From: Syngnathus acus
Lineage: Eukaryota; Chordata; Actinopteri; Syngnathiformes; Syngnathidae
Reading direction: 5' to 3'
DNA length: 64,000 bases
Assembly (NCBI RefSeq): GCF_901709675.1
Contig: NC_051089.1
Span: 3,756,476-3,820,475, forward strand
The notes below the pieces were generated by a model. It worked only from the letters and a program-made list of their open reading frames with translations, was not told the DNA's origin and ran no database searches. Shown here in pieces: positions 12,142 through 24,482 of the stretch. Both the position numbers and the translations under genes were made by a program. Position 1 is the first letter of the stretch. Each line of letters begins with the position of its first letter.

Positions 12142-13134
12142 TCCTACCAGTCCAAAATTACTCCACCGCACTCAGCTGATCCATACTAAGAACATCAACT
12201 TAAACCACTATTTATACCCTGATTCTTCCTTGTTTTGTTATTTTCTGTTTGCAGTTCTTCTGCTTCCGCTCAGCTATTTTCTTACCTGGTGTTTTTTGAT
12301 TGTTTCAACATCACTAAAGTGTCAAATTTTGTTTCTCTTGTTTCTCATTTTGTATAGTGTATTTGTTTATGTATGTATACGTTCACTTTCGTATATATGC
12401 ATATATAAATATGACGATTTAATATTTAGCTAGTTATGCTTGTGTTTATTCATTGATGTTTATTCATTTATATATATATATATATATTATTATTATTTTT
12501 TTTCTTTCTTAAACACTTGAATAATATTTGATGTCACAGCACTTTGTTTGTTGTGCACTTTGATTATACAGGAGTGGAGCTCCTTACAAGCCCTAGGCTT
12601 CGTCTCCCTCCCTGCACTGTTATTTGTTATAATAATATGTGCTAAACAATAAACTAAACTAAACTAAACTAATGGGGGCTAAGCACACTCAAGGTGACTT
12701 TACAGCGGGAATGCTTTTGCTGATTATCACACGATTGCATGAGTCTTAAGATGTGATTGCTAACGTCACTTCAGACGAACCATAGCGTCTCTGAAAGTCT
12801 CCCGAGCCGCCTTGTCTCAAATGAAAATTGTATTTTTTTGAAGATCAACAGCAAAAGCCAGTGTGTGTGTTGTGTAGCTGTGTGCCAATAATCCATTTTG
12901 AATGGAGTGGAGGCTTTACAAGATGTTGCCTTTGACTCCAATTAATCTGATCTTGCCATATAACATGGCTGAAAATGGCGGAAACTATTGCGGGAATTAC
13001 AAAATCACGTCGTCCACAAGTTTTAATCCTTCATATTTATTTGATTCCATTCTATACTCACATCCATTTTCATTGAAACATTTTAAATCCCATCTTAACC
13101 AGGAAGCTCAAGAACACGCAACAAAGCACAGGCG

Positions 13135-13216
13135 TGGATTTCCAAGGTGAAAATTTTAAACGGGTATCATTCTAGCTACGAGTCAGCAGCGCTAACCACT
13201 CTTCCACCGCGCAGTC
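13135..13216 (-). repeat. tRNA-derived SINE head fragment
   Basis: On the minus strand the phrase GTGGAAGAGTGGTTAGCGCT resembles the A-box region of tRNA-derived fish SINE heads, followed by CTCGTAGCTAGAATGATACC. There is no intact B box, so this is not a functional tRNA gene. Confidence 0.4.
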
Positions 13217-13410
13217 TGACAAATTCTCTCAATGACCGCACTCGCCCTTTTCTATCCATCTCTCTGTCACTGAAGAATCAGCCCACCAGCACACTTGCAG
13301 TGCCCCGTAGCAAGATTGTGTCACGGGCCAAACGGCTCCATCGGTAAGAGAAAAAAAAAATGCTCTCATCCGGATCGCAAACATTTTGACCAAATACGCG
13401 CACGGTGTAC

Positions 13411-13594
13411 ACAAACGTTCTCTGTCATAGTGCGAAGACAAACCTGTGAAAAACAAGGAAGGTACCACAGGCCAAGAAACACAAAGTAGTACAAAGAAGC
13501 GAAGCTAATTGTTAGCTTATCTGGTAACTACTGCACATTGCCGGTTAGATTTACAAGCTTATTTAGCTGCTGGTGACTGACTGCCAGGAGAAAC
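13411..13594 (+). repeat. 184-bp tandem duplication, unit 1 (uninterrupted)
   Basis: This runs from ACAAACGTTCTCTGTC to CTGCCAGGAGAAAC. It is followed directly by a second, diverged copy starting at 13595. The offset between matched sites is 184 bp. Confidence 0.85.
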
Positions 13595-14174
13595 ACAAAC
13601 GTTCTCTGTCATAATTTGAAAACAAACCTGTAAAAAACAGGGAAAGTACCACAGGCCAAGAAACACAAAGTAGCGTATTTTCCGAACTATAAGGCGCACC
13701 TAAAAACCTAAAATTTTCTCAAAAGCCGACAGCGCGCCTTATAGTCCGGTGCGCCTTATATATGGACCAAATTGCTAAATTTAAACTGGCCCGAAGCATT
13801 GTGTCATGAAATCAATCATAAGTGGTCCGCTGAAGACTATGAATCATGAATCAAAAAGACTATGGATCATTATTTTGTGATTATAAAGTAACTTGTTGCG
13901 TCTGAAGTTGAAATAAAAAAGATAAAATGGAGAATGATTTGATTTGGATTAAATATCTGACATGATGCATTAATGGTGCGCCTTATAGTCCGGTGCGTCT
14001 TATATAAGGACAAAGTTTTAAAATAGGCCATTCATTGAAGGTGCGCCTTATAGTCCGGAAAATACGTTAATACAAAGAAGTTAGGCTAATCGTTAGCTTT
14101 TCTGATACCTATTGCACATTGCCGGTTAGATTTACAAGCTTATTTGGCTGCTGGTGACTGACTGCCAGGAGAAA
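13595..14174 (+). repeat. 184-bp tandem duplication, unit 2 (split by MITE)
   Basis: The left part is 13595-13672 and the right part resumes at 14070 with ATACAAAGAAG, ending near 14174. The MITE at 13673-14067 lies between them. Point differences from unit 1 show that the duplication is not recent. Confidence 0.85.
13673..14067 (+). mobile_element. TA-flanked MITE inserted in one unit of a tandem duplication
   Basis: A 395-bp copy of the same MITE family, with TA at 13671-13672 and 14068-14069. The neighbouring duplicate unit (13411-13594) preserves the uninterrupted site around 13487-13488, which fixes the element boundaries and the TA duplication. Both outer ends have lost one C/G relative to the other copies. 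Confidence 0.85.
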
Positions 14175-17100
14175 ATCCAACATGACGATTCCTTGAAAGT
14201 TTCTTCACACCACGTTTAAAAGTAATCCTGAGTCCAAGTTTTTGCTATTTTTAGCCTTGCCAAAGGTTCAGGTGCGGAAAAGCTAGCATTACCTCAATCA
14301 TCCCTGCACCTCCCCTCGGATAGCAAACACTTGGGAGGATCAAACGCAACGATGGTGAGAGGACGCAACGGACCGCGAGCGGAAGGATCGGACTTTCATG
14401 TTGGAGGAGGCTATTGATCACAGCGCTAAGGCTGACACATGGAGTCTCTCGGGCCCGACGAGACGACACTTTAGATTAACTGGAGCCCCCCGCTCGTCAT
14501 TGGCGCGGATCGTGTCCACCACCCGCTGTCTGCCGGGATCTGCGCAGCCACCGCTCAAGATTAAGATGTCTGATTATGGATGGGAGGAACAGCAGTGCGA
14601 CACTGCCTAGCATCGGAAGCCGGATAGATTTCAAACATTTATACGATACGCAATGATAATAACGATATTTTATTTCTTTGCAATGATACAACCTTGGAAA
14701 GCGGGAAATAGCCAAAGAAAATTTTATTAGATTTTGGAGTTAGACCCCTTTTGTCTTTTTCCTATCGGAACTAAGAGTCCCTGCAGTTTTCCCCGTTGCT
14801 ATCACTCTTCCATCAAAGTCAGATTGGGTGTCAAGTGGCAATCCATCATCAAGATTTTGCACTTCATATCCAAAACACGTTGGTCATGCATCATTCCTAA
14901 ATCATTCTGTCACGACATTGATGGAGCTAGAGAGCGACTAAAGACCAACACCCGCTACAAAGCTTTTTGCCGTAAGTGGCGAAACCACAAAATTGACTCG
15001 AGGTTTTTTTTGTGGTTCACTCTCTGACCGCAAAGAAGCTGCAAAAACAAAAGGGTACGGTCAACTATGAGTCAAGAGGATTTTATTTGTCCAGAAGGGA
15101 TTATGGTAATAACAACATGACAAGCTTGCCACTTTAGCTCTAAGTGAAGTGAATTATTGCTATTAAATGGCGGCTAATGTACGCTTGTGCCACCGGTTTT
15201 AACCAGTGTGGTGCATCTCAGAAACCCCAAATTATCCATTAGCGTCCCCTTACAAAGCGTGGTTGCTTCTGACATCCCGGAGTGTGGTTTTTGCCTCGTC
15301 TCTACATCGATTCGATGGGTCTTTAAAAGAGACTCGAAAAGTTTGTGGCGGGCAAATCGCTTAATGCAGCACGTTGTGGGTTGATGATGTCATGTCAATG
15401 TGACATGAAAACTCATTTGCGGCTTGCAAAAGCTGAGTTGAAGGAACAAAATAACCAAACGTTGCAAGTAGAGACATGATTCCGGGCATAGAAAGTACTT
15501 TGAGCAAAGACAATACTTTTCAGACGAGTCAAATCTAAGATTGGAATCCTTGAAATTTACAGATTGACTTCAAACCGCCATTTTGTCACAAAGAACCCCT
15601 CCATTTTGTGTAGCGACAATTTAAGAGATTTAAAGGCAAATCAAATAATCCTAAAACAACCTTTAAAATGTACAAGTGAAGGGAGTCACTCTTAACACGT
15701 GACAGACAAATCTTGGACTGTACCACTCGGTGGTAACATGGCTAAAGCTAATCTCCCATGACAAGGATAACGGCTTACTCCGATTCACTCCCTGCGGTCA
15801 AGTTTTGCAGCTCGTCGGCCGAGGTTTACCGAAGCGTTTCACCTTGTACATTGTACACCACCCACCGCCAAAAGATAGCGCGCTCCGCGACGGCGCTATC
15901 AGAGGCTAGCGAGGCTCCGTGTTTACCCTCAGATTAGCCACACGCGCATCCAAACATTGGCACAATGCAAATTTGAGCTGCATTCATATCTGGGAAATGA
16001 GCAAGGCGAGATACGGGACTGTTCTCTACTCAGCTTCGGTGGAGTTTGCCGCTTGTGATCAGAGGTCAAACAATGCCTGCGGCGTGTCGACAACGAGCGG
16101 GCTGATCACGCATTAGCGCCACTTTGTTTTGCCCATTAAGAGCCGTCTGCTCCACCCTAACATCTCCTCCACACACACACACACAAACCTCCGGCATTTC
16201 ATCACACTTAGGTAATTTTGTGGTGGTTGGTAAAAAGAAAAATGGTTTGGGGGAGATCAAGAAGTACCCTTCACCTTGCCGTCATCTATTTCTGGTCACA
16301 TGGCGTCAGCCCTGAGAGAGCCGAGTAGTCCGAGGGAGAAAAAGCAACTCCACACAACCTTCACCAAGGCCGAGCGAACGGCGGCTTTTTGCAATCGCGC
16401 CCACACGGTGGGCAGGAATTGCATGAGTGGTGTCAGCTGAATCGCTGGCGATTCAAGGATGGGTCAAATACAACTTACGGGCATGTCAGCAAGCCCGCTT
16501 TATTTGCTTTTGTCCTAAAGGAGTGCGGGCATTATTTATTACCTGTATGGCGGTCGGATTATCCGAAAAGGTCAAAGTATTTCGATATATTCAATGAATT
16601 GTCAAGCCTGAATATTATTTATTTATTTTTTATCTCCTTGGCTGAATAGGAGATCACGAATGCCGTCGATGGACTCCGTGAAGCAAGGCCAAGAAATAGT
16701 CCATCGACAACTACGCATTCGCCATTTTTAATTTGCGACAGTAATTGTTGGAGTTGATAAAATGCTACAAAGATGTGAAACCGTTTTCAGACATTGTGCT
16801 GATGTTCTGTGGCAAAATATTAGTTCCGAGAAAATAACATCGCGGAAGTGATTCACAATAAAGGTTTGCTTTTGTCAGGAAAAAAAAAATCAACACAAAT
16901 ATGAAGCAGAAACGGTCAGCGATTGGCGTGAAAGTAAAAGCTTTGAGTTGATTGAGAGGTTGTGAAGAAAAACGGATATGATAGCAATGAGCGGAAAATG
17001 GGAAAAGGTGTGATGATTTGCCGCATGCTTTCAAGTGGCGCTTTATCCAATTTGAAATCTTCAAATTAAGGACATTCGTTTGAGATGTCAAACATTGATT

Positions 17101-17585
17101 TGCCGTGAGACATTTTTGCGTAGCTTTTTCATTTGAGACTAATTTAAGGCCTGTCCTTGGCACTTCCACTTGGGTTCCTTTGACGCAAAAGGTTTTATTT
17201 GGCATAAAAGAAGTAGCACTTGTATTTTGGCCGCTGGTCCAAAAGAGGCTGATTATACGACGATCGCGTTTACTATAATGTAAGCTCTTTATTCAGTTGT
17301 CTTTTCTCTAAAATTACTTTTTTTAAAATACATATCTTTACATTTTTCTATTTGATTTTTTTTCATTAATTTCATTAAATACATCATTATGATTTCTTTT
17401 TGGTAAGTAATTAAATTATATAAGGAAAATGAAGAATTTTACATCAGTTTTGATTTTTTGGGTAAATTTAAATTATATGAACTGTTTATAATACAGAAAA
17501 TTATGATATTTTTTCAAGTCTTAGTAAAGTTGGTAAATGGATTTCAAACAAAAATAATAAATAAAAAAACAAATTACAGCACATA

Positions 17586-17730
17586 CATTTTTGAAATATA
17601 ATTGGTTCATGAATGGTAATTAAATTATCAATTTAATTTATATATTATATTTTGTCATATTTTTGAAATATAATTGGTTTAGTCATAGTAATTCAATTAT
17701 CAATTTCACAGTTCATTCATGACAATGAAT
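17586..17730 (+). repeat. 72-bp direct repeat in AT-rich DNA
   Basis: TTTTTGAAATATAATTGGTT occurs at 17588 and again 72 bp later, with similar following sequence (GTAATTAAATTATCAATTT against GTAATTCAATTATCAATTT). The surrounding block 17280-17790 is strongly AT-rich and otherwise empty. Confidence 0.7.
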
Positions 17731-18679
17731 CATTATCATAATATTAAAGTGAACTATTTTACATATTCTACATTCACATTTATTTATTTTTCTCATATAT
17801 GAATGACCTGGGTGACCCTTTAACACTAAAGTCTCGCCCAAGAATTAAAACAATAAAGATAAAGATACATTTTAAAAGAAGATTCCTTTTGCGTACAGAT
17901 TTCCATTCCACTACTTCGGTGGCTGGAGTGCACAGTAGTTGCTGCAGCACTCCTTTAAGTGCACGGCCCGTGTGTAGGAGGAACTCCTCCGGATAGAGGC
18001 TAAATAGAGCGAGGAGAGGACGAGGGGAGATAAGCAGATGCTCTGCATTTCTTGGAGGAGCGAAAAGTCGCTCAATAACGCCCGCGCAAAGAAAAACATT
18101 TAACGAAGCCCACGTTGGCCTATTGGCCCGCCGCGGCTTTGCACTACGCATCCGGAGAAGAGGAGGGCTGTTAATATATGCGGTGTTTGACGCTAACTTT
18201 TAGCAATCAACTGATGGATATGGTCGTGTTTGTGTGTGTGCGTGTCACCTGGGAGAGAAGTAGTAGATGTTTGATTTATGTGACGGATTTTATCCTGAGG
18301 CGATGATAGCGTACGTTCATCGGAATGACGACATTCACACGGACATTAGACTCGATTTTTGGACTTTGTATACGAAAGACTAGACTTGACTTTGACTTGA
18401 ACTTCAAGACTCCACAACTCATCTTGTGTAACATTTAAAATCTGCAGTTTCAACATTGTGCTCTAAGAATGAAAAAGTTTGGATTTTTTTTTTCTTTGCT
18501 TCATTTGCCACAACCAACCCAATGTGCACGTACACAGTGGGGTCACCGAAAGAAGCGCCAAAGATAATTATTATATATTTTTTTATTATAGATTATATTA
18601 TTATTAAATTTGAAGGATTATGTTTTTGATGAAATTTGTAAAAGAAAAACAGTGCAACGATGCCAATATTCAATTCCAC

Positions 18680-18713
<34 letters not shown>
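18680..18713 (+). repeat. (AAT)n microsatellite
   Basis: About 11 uninterrupted AAT units. Confidence 0.9.
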
Positions 18714-18714
<1 letters not shown>

Positions 18715-19630
18715 TATCTTACGTATACAGTGCTTTTCTTGGTACTCAAAGTCCCTGCAAAACTCACAAAGACACGTAAGCTAATATTAAAGTTTCGCTA
18801 GCTGCTAGCTGCTCAAACATTCATTCAGTTTCACGTCGATTATCTGTTTAATTGAGAAGACCGCAAAGTAATAGACAATACCGAGGCTGGGATCTTTAAA
18901 AACAACATGATTGTGGACGTGTTAGTAGAGCTGACGAATGTAATTACTGTAAGGATATCGTTGGCGCACAATTGCAGTTGAGTGGCTGACGTGCAAATGT
19001 AATTTTCATGCTGCTGAACAATGTGCCCACTGAAGCGCTAATATTGAAATGTCATCTTTCGCGCTGCTTCTATACTACTAAAAATAGTGTGTAAGTAATA
19101 ACAGTAGTGATAATAGTAGCGGTTTTAGTGGAATTGTACTTTTAGTAATAGTAGCATTAGTTGTATCGGTGAAATAATGGCTAATACGAGCTAGCTTGGC
19201 GTTTGTAAACATGCAGTGATTGACTGGCTTCTGTATAGACTGCATGACTTATTACCGCGGCATCAAAGTTGCTTTCAAAGTTTGTGCATTTGATCCACAA
19301 ACATGAGTTTGGAATCCCAACACGCAGGCGGTCACGGACGGAGAGAGCCGCGGTAATGACTTGCTCATGAAATGCCCCAAAGCGTGTGGACTCATTTATT
19401 TTGGCCCGACACTGATTAGAACCTCTGCTCAACTCAAACCTCGACACGCTTACGTACTCACCCTCAGGCCAGGTTAGCAGGAACATTTAATAACACAAAC
19501 TTTGCTATTCGTCATTGCAAGTTCGCACCAAGCGATAAAGGAGAGACGCCAATGGCTTCTGCAGACACACATGTTCACTTGGTTTGTGTGAGTGCAGTCT
19601 ATATGAATCATTATATCAAATGGTGGTGTG

Positions 19631-19721
19631 TCCATCCATCCATCCATCCATCCATCCATCCATCCATCCATCCATCCATCCATCCATCCATCCATCCATC
19701 CATCCATCCATCCATCCATCC
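19631..19721 (+). repeat. (CATC)n microsatellite
   Basis: About 22 perfect CATC units. Length polymorphism is expected. Confidence 0.95.
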
Positions 19722-21887
19722 GAACCACGTTAGTCATTCTTAATAGACAGTTTCATTTTTAAGGCCATAGTGAATATAATATAATATAATATAATCCAAT
19801 ATATACAAATAAATACAAAATAATATAATAACATAAAAATCATCGTGAAGCCATTAAAAAGAATTTGTTGTTTGTTTCAGCGGAGAAGTTTAAAAGTGCA
19901 AGCCAAAGCTGCCCTATTAAAATGGTCTGACCATAACGTATTTGTTGATATGGCATTGTCGTGAGCTTGAAGCCTAACGACACATTAGCCAAACCAAAAC
20001 ATAGTCGCCCATCTTCCTGCAGGGAGATCTGCCACAGTCTTGACAAGGTAAACAGAGTCATTTTATTCGTAATTAAAGGTGTTCTTTGGCTGGCCAGCTG
20101 ACCCGAGAATGAAAGTGACATTTAGCAATAAGAAAATGTTGCCTGGTGGATTTTAATGAGAGCCTCTCCCTGCACCCGACCGCCCAACGGAGACTGACCT
20201 TTTGCGCTCCACCGTGACAACACTCCCTTCACATTCATTCTCTCGCTCAGTCACATTAGAATAAAGAGTCGCCCAGCCATCCAGCCATCTGACCTTTAAT
20301 TTGACACAGGCGGGACAAAGACCAAACCGGAGAAGTGGCGGAGAAGACTCCAAAGCCCGAGACCTCATCGCCGTCACCTCTTTTGTTGAAGGCCTGCATT
20401 CGGAGCGACACGGAACATTACCGTATCGTAGCGTGACAGACGACGACGGTGTGTCCGTTATTACGTAGCATGAGTGGTTTGTCGGTCATGTGACTCTTGA
20501 TGATTGAGTTGTTGATGATCGGTGTCACTCATTTGTCCTACAAACACTAAAAGCAGCAGTGTGACTTTTTAAAGCATTCCAAGCATCCCCATCGGGGCAA
20601 CTCTCCTCCTCAATGTTGCTAGTCGGTTCACCTAGCGTGCTAAATAAACATCTGTTCACACCTACCGTCAAAACCAGCCCCCAAACAAGCGTATACTATT
20701 TTTGCTGGAAGAACTGCGCTAAAAATGGGAAAATTAAAATGCCGGGGATAAGTGTACAAGAGTGCATTGTCAAACGGGTGCGTTAATTAGACGCTACACT
20801 CGGCTAATTAAGCTAACTGCGTTCATTAGGTGCGTCTAAACACTGGCATCTGTGGCAACCATGAGCTGAGGACACCGTTAAGTCCACATTGTAGACATTT
20901 ACACCGCATTTGTACATATTCAATCCACGTTATGGTGGCTAGATGTACCCGCCAGGGGTTGCTATGCTAACGTGTTCGTCGTCCCCTCTATCAGTGTTTA
21001 CAAAGTGTTATGTGGTGAAAGGCTATGGAGGAGCATGGGACAAGTGTGCGAGATCATGGAAAAAAAGCTGACTTGAACAAGGGAAACGTCTATGTAGGAG
21101 CATGAATGAATTACGTTTCCGTGTAAACGGAATGGAAACTACTGTTGGAGTATAGAAAAGGCGACATAGGGCAATGAAAGATAATAAAAAACTAATATTT
21201 TTTATTTAAACAAATAATAAATATAATTCTTATTTAAATAATTTCTTAATTACAGTAAATACAGTCTTAGTATACAATTCAAAATAAAACAACAAAATAA
21301 ACCAAAGATAATTTTGTTCTAGCCGATTTATGCACGACCCAACGGTGGAAAATTACGGGTTCCGTTACATGGAAATTAGCTACAATTGGAAAAGACTGCA
21401 GAAAAATAGAAACGGGGCTGCATAGGAGGAGCACAGAATAAGAATGAGAGGTAATTAAAAAGCCAATTAAATCAAGATAAACTTGTGCTATGATTCTCGG
21501 GGGCCGCTCGGCTGCACAGATCTTTCTGTGTACCGACTTTAATCATCTGCGTCAAGAACAAACAATAGCGTATCAATCTGCTCGTGTCATGTTTGCATCT
21601 CATTCGTGATCAAATATTCAGGCGGCGGTGTAAAGCGTACGTCGAGCGGCGGCCCCTCATACATTCGACTTTAATGGCGGTCAGCCGGCGAAGGGTTAAC
21701 TTTCATCTCTTTTACGCGCTGCTGGAAATTAAGCTCGCTTTCACTCGCCCGGTAATCAAGTTGATTTTAGAGCTGTCATTGTAAAGCAAACTCATTTAGC
21801 CAACAGCCATTAAGAAGGCAAACACTTTAGAGAAAAGTTGACTTGTAGAAGTAAATATAGCTGAGCTTGTGTCTTTAAAGACATCAA

Positions 21888-21948
21888 GTGGAGTTTATTT
21901 GTGTAGCACTAATCACAAAAGAGCCAAAGGGCTTCACGGGGTCACGAT
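21888..21948 (+). repeat. Possible dispersed fish repeat fragment
   Basis: The phrase GAGTTTATTTGTGTAGCACT...AAAGGGCTTCACGGG resembles the 'tttatttatatagcgctttt...aaagtgctt' dispersed sequence common in teleost introns. This is recognition by phrase only. Confidence 0.25.
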
Positions 21949-23659
21949 TGACAGAGATTAGTAACATCGGATTTTCCGCGGCCAATACATGATCATACTG
22001 TCATTAAATATACATTTACAATTTGTTTGAATTAAAAAACAAAAAAATCGCAGACATCGTTGATCTCAGTCTCGCCATTGAGTCTCCGGTGGATAGGCAA
22101 GACGTATGATGACGCCAATGATGATCTCAAACGATATTAATCATTATGCGATAAAGGCGACCTGACTGATGTCCGAATCAGAGGCCCAGCTGGTGCTTTT
22201 CTCATGGGGACTCTCTTCATCACAAGTTGAGGTCGTGTTGGATGCAATCACAAAGTCAGTGTGCTGTTTTGATCCCTCACGAATGTAAATGATCAACTGG
22301 CCTCATTAAATTCTTTTTAATTCTTCTGCTTTGCGCTAGACTGCTTTTGATTTGGCCTGTATTGCACAGGGTGATTTAATTTAATGTTGCTCTGTATTTT
22401 ATCATAAAATGTTGAATATTTTATGACAAGTTCACTTTTTTTTTTCTGTTGCAGCATGTCTGAAAACAGCAACTGAGGACAGATTAAATGACATAAACTT
22501 CATAAATCTCACAATGGGGGAATTTGAAAACTTCTGAAACAATACAGGAAATTTTAAAAATTTCCATTCAGGGAAGACACATAAAACGATTATTTTTGCT
22601 CAAACACATTAACACCGCTAATTATCCATTCTAAAAAAAAAATTTGGATAAATTACATCTCAGTATTCTGTTGTAAGGAGACACATTTTATCCAAAAGCA
22701 GATTATTTTAATGATTTTATTTTATATTATTGTACTTTTTTATGCCTCTACATACTCAAACCACAACAAGTGAGTGGATACAATTGTGAAGAATAATCAT
22801 TCGCCATCTTTATTGCTCTTACAATTGCCAATAATTAGCGCTGCTGCTAATTAGCTAGCACTGATCGGCGGTAAGAGACGTCAACGCTCTTCCGTAATTA
22901 CACCACAGAAGCTTCACTTGATTTGCTTTGGCCAAAAATTTTGCGAGAAAATAAAAGTGGATGGAAGATTAATATGTTTCATTAAACGCGGACGATTTTG
23001 ATTAGCGTTCCCGATAAAGTGGACGAACACACACATACACAAGATGAGCCGTGAGATCACCTCGTAAATCCGACGGGTCAGTCGAGTCTTGCATTGCTGC
23101 ATTTACTTTAATGTTGCCATTACAAGTTATTTCCTCCAAAGTTGATCCCAGTAAACATACTCTTTACACGGGCAGGGATGAGGGAAGCTCAAATGGAGCA
23201 TGCTGGGAAAGAGGCGAGCTTACACGCCAGACTCAATCATTGGACTGACAATTGGAGATGCACTTTAATCCTAATATTGTTGTTTTCACAAACTTCAAAG
23301 CCGATTTAGAATTTTCAGTGAAGCTTACGTTAGTTTGTAAACATCCAAGAACTAGCATGCGTGTTAGCAATTTCCGTCTTTTTAGAAATTGGACAAAACT
23401 GGTTTTGTCTAAGGGACCACCATTATAACCAAGAAGCAATTCAAGGACCATTGCTTTGATGGAATATTATTTTATTCTGCACCGAAGGAGAATAAACTAT
23501 TATTCGGACAGGCTATTTATTTGTATCGGTATGTCTAGTTTTGGAATCTCAGCTATGTTTGACATAATTTGGATGGGTAAAAGATTCAGAAAATTTGTTG
23601 GAAAATAATCAAGTATAAATAAAAAATCTGTTTTATTTTTAAAAATGTTAAAATTATTT

Positions 23660-23745
23660 TCCAGTTTCGCGCACCACCTGAAATTCCGCTACGGACCGAC
23701 CACACGAGGGCCGGGGACCACTGGTTGACAACCCATGCTCTACAA
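23660..23745 (-). mobile_element. Possible hAT-like repeat end
   Basis: Read on the minus strand, this has CATGGGTTGTCAACCAGTGG followed by a CCCCGGCCC zone and GGAATTTCAGGTGGTGCGCG, a phrase I recognise from dispersed fish repeats. Only one end is seen. Confidence 0.35.
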
Positions 23746-24209
23746 GAGTAAGGTCCTTCACTCAGAGAGTCCATATCACATTCAGTTGCCGAAAGCACAA
23801 AATGGCAGCTTGCTCAGGTAAAATACTGTGACCGAGTTCCTCGGGTCATGCTTATTGGTGGAAAATAACAGCGCGATAACAGGCTGTCATACGCTACGAC
23901 GTCAGTCTTTTGTTAAAGAAATGACTTTGCTCTTCTGCGGCGCGCCGCTCGGCCCTGCCAGACAAATGGTCCATTTAGAGAGCGGCCGGTTAAATGGAAG
24001 CGCATCGTCGTCGTCTTCGTCGCTATGTTGAGGCAGCGCTGATAGGAATCCAATTATCCAAGGCAAATAAAGGATGTCTCATTTGCGACAGGTGCCGTTC
24101 GGACGCAGTAATGGCGCTGCCTCCATTCAGCCCGGTCCGTTTCATATCGTGGGGCCCTAAAGCCATGTTCGATCAATAACGTTATTTTGTGTACAAGTCA
24201 CGAAGGAGA

Positions 24210-24330
24210 AGGGGTGAGCAAACCTTTGGGGTTAAATTGTAGCAGAAAATCTGAAGCCATGATTTGATTTAGCTGTAAAATCACACGGTGGGTCCGATTT
24301 GGTCTCTGGGCTTTAGGTTTGACACCCGGG
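24210..24330. mobile_element. Degraded hAT-like MITE next to ntrk3 exon 3
   Basis: The ends GGGGTGAGCAAACC and GGTTTGACACCCGGG form an imperfect inverted repeat of the fish TGTCAAAC type. The interior has TCCGATTTGGTCTCTGGGC, similar to the GGCCCCCGGGCC zone of such elements. Confidence 0.4.
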
Positions 24331-24410
24331 TCGGTTTTCTCGGGCGTATCGGAGGCACTAAGCCCAGTCTTTGTATACAGGGAGACACATTAGACAAGAA
24401 ATTTACTCAC

Positions 24411-24482
24411 ATATAGCGTAGGTGTGGATTCTGAGCAAAGGCTCGGGGCTGGATCACCTTCAGGTTGCAATTCATGATGGTG
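24411..24482 (-). CDS. ntrk3: TrkC third coding exon (second leucine-rich repeat)
   Basis: This is a 72-bp phase 2-2 exon with an acceptor ATTACAG before 24482 and a GTGAGTAA donor after 24411. It encodes TIMNCNLKVIQ followed by PRAFAQNPHLRY, the second TrkC LRR (about residues 112-134), and ends with the first two bases of an Ile codon. The PRAFAxNPHLRYI string is a hallmark of TrkC. The next exon (third LRR) was not found anywhere to the left, so it probably lies outside the window. A degraded hAT-like remnant begins about 80 bp beyond the donor. Confidence 0.94.

Larger units (their letters stand above)
8040..12672 (+). mobile_element. Full-length CR1/L2-type non-LTR retrotransposon (LINE)
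   Basis: A two-ORF LINE with a 5'UTR of about 130 bp (the exact 5' end is uncertain), ORF1, a 131-nt spacer, ORF2, a 530-nt 3'UTR, an AATAAA at 12648 and a short (ACTAA)n tail at 12652-12672. Both ORFs are uninterrupted, which suggests recent insertion. The ORF layout, the APE endonuclease and the RT signature place it in the Jockey/CR1/L2 group. The clade within that group (L2, Crack, Daphne-like) is inference. No target-site duplication was identified. It lies opposite in sense to ntrk3, inside intron 3. Confidence 0.88.
1..24410 (-). other. ntrk3: ntrk3 intron 3 (partial)
   Basis: Everything left of the exon 3 donor is inferred to be intron 3 of ntrk3, at least 24.4 kb long. It holds the intact LINE, TA-flanked MITE copies, the interrupted 184-bp duplication, an AT-rich repeat and microsatellites. 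Stretches not itemised elsewhere (1-1130, 1480-2036, 2427-8030, 12673-13130, 14174-17330, 17770-19620, 19722-23650) show only AT-rich non-coding DNA with short ORFs in no recognisable family. Confidence 0.75.

Noticed and set aside
12230-12433. A 67-codon frame after LINE ORF2
   Set aside because: It lies in the LINE 3'UTR and is hydrophobic by AT-rich composition only.
14251-14610. CpG-bearing patch with overlapping frames
   Set aside because: No splice-bounded exon or family resemblance. It lies inside intron 3 of ntrk3.
19474-19743. Open frames with Met-Asp-Gly-Trp or His-Pro-Ser-Ile repeats
   Set aside because: They are translations of the (CATC)n microsatellite.
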